A program made the position numbers and the translations under genes. Shown here piece after piece: positions 58,189 through 60,451 of a stretch of DNA of 60,451 nt; position 1 is the stretch's first letter; every line of letters begins with the position of its first letter. Source of the DNA: Mesobacterium_A hydrothermale. GTDB lineage: Bacteria; Pseudomonadota; Alphaproteobacteria; Rhodobacterales; Rhodobacteraceae. Location: contig NZ_JAYLLH010000027.1 of the NCBI RefSeq assembly GCF_035818635.1, forward strand, positions 1-60,451, given 5' to 3'. The notes under the pieces were generated by a model, which worked only from the letters and a program-made list of their open reading frames with translations, did not search any database and had not been told where the DNA came from.

Positions 58189-60338
58189 TACATATCCCCC
58201 AAGGCGTCGATGATCCGTTGCTTGGTCGCGTCGCGCAGCCTGCGCCGTTCGGCGGCCCCGGCCTTTTCCCGGGCGATGACATAGTCGGCCACCGCATCCT
58301 GCACCAGCCGCGACACCTCGGTCGAGCCGACCGGCAAGGCATCGTCCACTTCCGACCGGAACCGCGACAACAGGCGTTTCATCCGGGCGTCGGCCACCTC
58401 TTTGCCATCGCGGTTCGCTTGCAACGCATCGGCCAGTTCCGCCATCGCCCGGCCGGTTTCCGCATCGTCGGTGTCGAACAGATCGAACAGGTCAGATGTC
58501 AGCAACTGTTCAACCGTCAGCTTGGTCACGTCGGGCAGGTCGGTCAGGGTTTCGACCAGCACCGGCAGATCGGTATCGGCGGACACACCCGGCACCCGTT
58601 GCAGCACCCGCACCTCACCATTGCGCATGCCGCGCAGACACAGAGGATCGTGGGTGGTGGCGATGAATTGCATGTTGGGAAAGGCGCGGCGCAGACCATC
58701 CATGATGGTTACCTTCCAGCGCGGATGCAAATGCGCCTCGACCTCGTCGATCAGGACAAGGCCGCGCGCCTGCAACAGCGACTGGAACCCGCTTTCCCGC
58801 ATCAGCCAGCGCATCATGTCACAGGTCAGCGCAAGAATGGTGCGAAAACCCGAAGACACCGTGGTCAGCGGCGTGCGCATCGACACCCCGTCCGCTTCGA
58901 TCACCACAAGACACTGCTCGGCCTCGAAATCGCGCTGCATGATGGTAAAGCCGCCGCCGATGATGATCCGCAAGGCCTGCACCACCATGTCAAACCGGCG
59001 GTCGCTGAGGCCAAGCAGCCATTTTTCCGGGTTCGACAGCAGGAAATCGGTGTGGAACAGGCTGCGCACGGTGATGTCATCGCGCCAACGGCGTTCGCTG
59101 TCGCGATAGTGGCGATAGGCCCCATAGGCAAAGACCGGCAGGCCGGTGGGATAAGGGCCAAGGCTGCCCATCACGTCGGCATCAACCCGAAGTTCGCGCA
59201 GCACCTCTTCGCCATCGCTGTCGGCAAAGCGCAGGACCACCTCGGCCCTTTCGCGGGGCGGCAGGAATTCGCCCCCCATGTAGCGCGGGTTCAGCAGGAA
59301 TGCCTTTGGGGTCAGGTCCAGAAGCTTCTGGCTCTTGTGATCCAGCAGGGTCAGGGCGATAGCTTCCAGCAATGACGATTTACCAGTCGCGTTTTCGCCA
59401 AGAACCAGAAGCGCGCTTGCGATCTCCTCGCCTTCCGGGGGGGCAGGCAAGTCGAGCGTGATGGTTTCCAACGCCTTGAAGCCGGAAATCCTGATCGATT
59501 GCAGCCGCCAGTCGCTGTCCATCCGGCGCACTGGAACCGCCGTGGTGAACATCGGCGAGTTGAACACGGCGCCACGCTTGGCGACCTGCGGATTGTCGCG
59601 ATACTGTCGCAGGATGCCGGCGAATTCATCGTCGTCGGTAATCTCGAAACCCGCCTCGTCTTCCATCGCGGCGTGCAGCGGCGCAAGGGCCTCTGCCCGG
59701 CGGGAAACAAGCGCGGGGTCGTTCAGGTTGAAAACGCCAATCGTCGTTTTGCCCGGTTCGGTCAACGGGTTCAGCTTGCCATTCGGCAACACTTCCCAAT
59801 GCGCGGAAAAGCCCCTGTCCTTGCAGGGATCAAGCAACAGTGCGCGTTCTTTCAGGGAAAACGGCCATGCCTGGGCGTTCCTCCCCTCTGCACCGTCGAT
59901 ATAGGCCTGATACTCCTCGGGCGTGGGTGCGGGCACGCGGGCCCCCTTGACCGGGAAAAACCGGAAATCGCCTGGCAGGCAGCGGTCGCAGATCGGGTAC
60001 AGGTTGTTCCACGCTTCGGTCAGCCAACCGTAGTAGAGCGGCGCGTCTGCGTTGTCCTTCATCGGCGTCGCTTCACCTTCGGGGCGGAACCGGTGGACTT
60101 GCAACCGCACCCCGGTGCTTTCGCAAAAGGCGCATTTTCCATCGAACAGATGCACCAGCGACTCCAGCACCCCGAATTCTTCCAGGTACTTGGTTGGCAG
60201 CGGCGTCGGAGGGCGGGTCTGGGCGCGTTCCCTGGGATCGAGCGACAGGAAGTTCAGATAAGCGCGCCGCGCGGAAGTGACATCCTCCGACAACAAGCCC
60301 GAAGGTGGCGGCACCTTTGTCCGGTCGACATATCGCAT
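58188..60338 (-). CDS. HNH-like domain fused to OLD/PtuA-like ATPase
   Basis: This protein has 716 residues from the ATG at 60338 (MRYVDRTKVPPP); a GTG 8 codons earlier is possible, but the ATG aligns with the start of the neighbouring HNH protein. Residues 1-270 are an HNH-family domain: zinc pairs Cys69/Cys72 and Cys117/Cys120 are kept, but VEHFRPKG has become VHRFRPEG (His82, Arg83), and the final Asn is lost. Residues 275-716 are an ABC/OLD-type ATPase: Walker A GENATGKS at 314-321, signature-like VSSGFRT at 494-500, Walker B VLIDEVEAH near 528-536, and H-loop TTHD at 561-564. It is the first gene of a three-gene operon. The promoter must lie in or before 60339-60451, where no gene is seen. 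Confidence 0.88.
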   Translation of the reverse strand: MRYVDRTKVPPPSGLLSEDVTSARRAYLNFLSLDPRERAQTRPPTPLPTKYLEEFGVLESLVHLFDGKCAFCESTGVRLQVHRFRPEGEATPMKDNADAPLYYGWLTEAWNNLYPICDRCLPGDFRFFPVKGARVPAPTPEEYQAYIDGAEGRNAQAWPFSLKERALLLDPCKDRGFSAHWEVLPNGKLNPLTEPGKTTIGVFNLNDPALVSRRAEALAPLHAAMEDEAGFEITDDDEFAGILRQYRDNPQVAKRGAVFNSPMFTTAVPVRRMDSDWRLQSIRISGFKALETITLDLPAPPEGEEIASALLVLGENATGKSSLLEAIALTLLDHKSQKLLDLTPKAFLLNPRYMGGEFLPPRERAEVVLRFADSDGEEVLRELRVDADVMGSLGPYPTGLPVFAYGAYRHYRDSERRWRDDITVRSLFHTDFLLSNPEKWLLGLSDRRFDMVVQALRIIIGGGFTIMQRDFEAEQCLVVIEADGVSMRTPLTTVSSGFRTILALTCDMMRWLMRESGFQSLLQARGLVLIDEVEAHLHPRWKVTIMDGLRRAFPNMQFIATTHDPLCLRGMRNGEVRVLQRVPGVSADTDLPVLVETLTDLPDVTKLTVEQLLTSDLFDLFDTDDAETGRAMAELADALQANRDGKEVADARMKRLLSRFRSEVDDALPVGSTEVSRLVQDAVADYVIAREKAGAAERRRLRDATKQRIIDALGDM

Positions 60339-60451
60339 TGGTGTCCCCACGGGCAGCTTCACAACCTGTGATCAGCCTAGTGGATTGATCGCGACAAACG
60401 AGTCCGAATTGGGATTCCCATTTGGTGCTGGCCGTGCGAGTCATGCTGATG

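Noticed and set aside
1..60451. CRISPR arrays, insertion sequences, integrases or prophage genes
   Set aside because: No direct-repeat array, transposase or integrase motif, or phage structural gene was seen on either strand.

Overview
The window looks like a chromosome segment of a marine-type alphaproteobacterium of the Rhodobacteraceae (Roseobacter group). The grounds are high GC, tightly packed genes with overlapping TGATG/ATGA junctions, an F1-only atpHAGDC operon without F0 genes, a 44-residue aa3-type cytochrome oxidase subunit IV, a two-member glycine riboswitch ahead of gcvT, a metal-site-deficient dihydroorotase in the pyrB operon, and several families typical of this group (DUF2125, DUF6173-like, DUF6356-like, a DmdC-like acyl-CoA dehydrogenase). 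No tRNA, rRNA, CRISPR array, insertion sequence or prophage gene was seen.

Layout. 0.1-7.1 kb: envelope and housekeeping genes (YdcF-like, L,D-transpeptidase, divergent tesA / ybbA-ybbP, inositol-phosphatase family), closed by a double-hairpin bidirectional terminator. 7.2-12.6 kb: leftward glycine cleavage operon (gcvT, gcvH, a VOC protein, gcvP) behind a tandem glycine riboswitch, with an NsrR-like Rrf2 regulator upstream that has a well-placed FNR-type promoter. 12.7-26.4 kb: gamma-glutamylcyclotransferase, DUF2254, gltX, mobA with a coupled unknown, azlCD, cox subunit IV, an Lrp regulator with a clear operator, an acyl-CoA dehydrogenase/MBL hydrolase pair, Sua5, YqgE and a DsbD-N-like protein. 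26.4-32.8 kb: RND efflux pump and adaptor with an operator/promoter dyad, moaB, uracil-DNA glycosylase. 32.9-37.2 kb: pyrB - unknown - two PH-like membrane proteins - pyrC' - plsY. 37.2-49.5 kb: prs, the atp operon, gloB, clpA. 49.5-56.0 kb: M23 peptidase, a proton-channel/OmpA pair with a giant coiled coil, a ChaC-like enzyme and DUF2125.

The least ordinary part is the right end (56.0-60.3 kb, leftward). A three-gene operon encodes (i) an HNH-type domain fused to an OLD/PtuA-like ABC-family ATPase, (ii) a stand-alone paralogous HNH nuclease that keeps the catalytic residues the fused copy has lost, and (iii) a DUF2235/Tle1-like serine hydrolase. It resembles a Septu (PtuAB) defence module, but with a duplicated and partly degenerate nuclease domain and a possible lipase partner. 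It is the best candidate here for an undescribed system. A second unusual unit is the ExbB/MotA-like channel plus an 871-residue OmpA-domain protein, whose coiled coil would be about 100 nm long if straight.

All assignments come from reading the sequence and from knowledge of the families. No database search was run.
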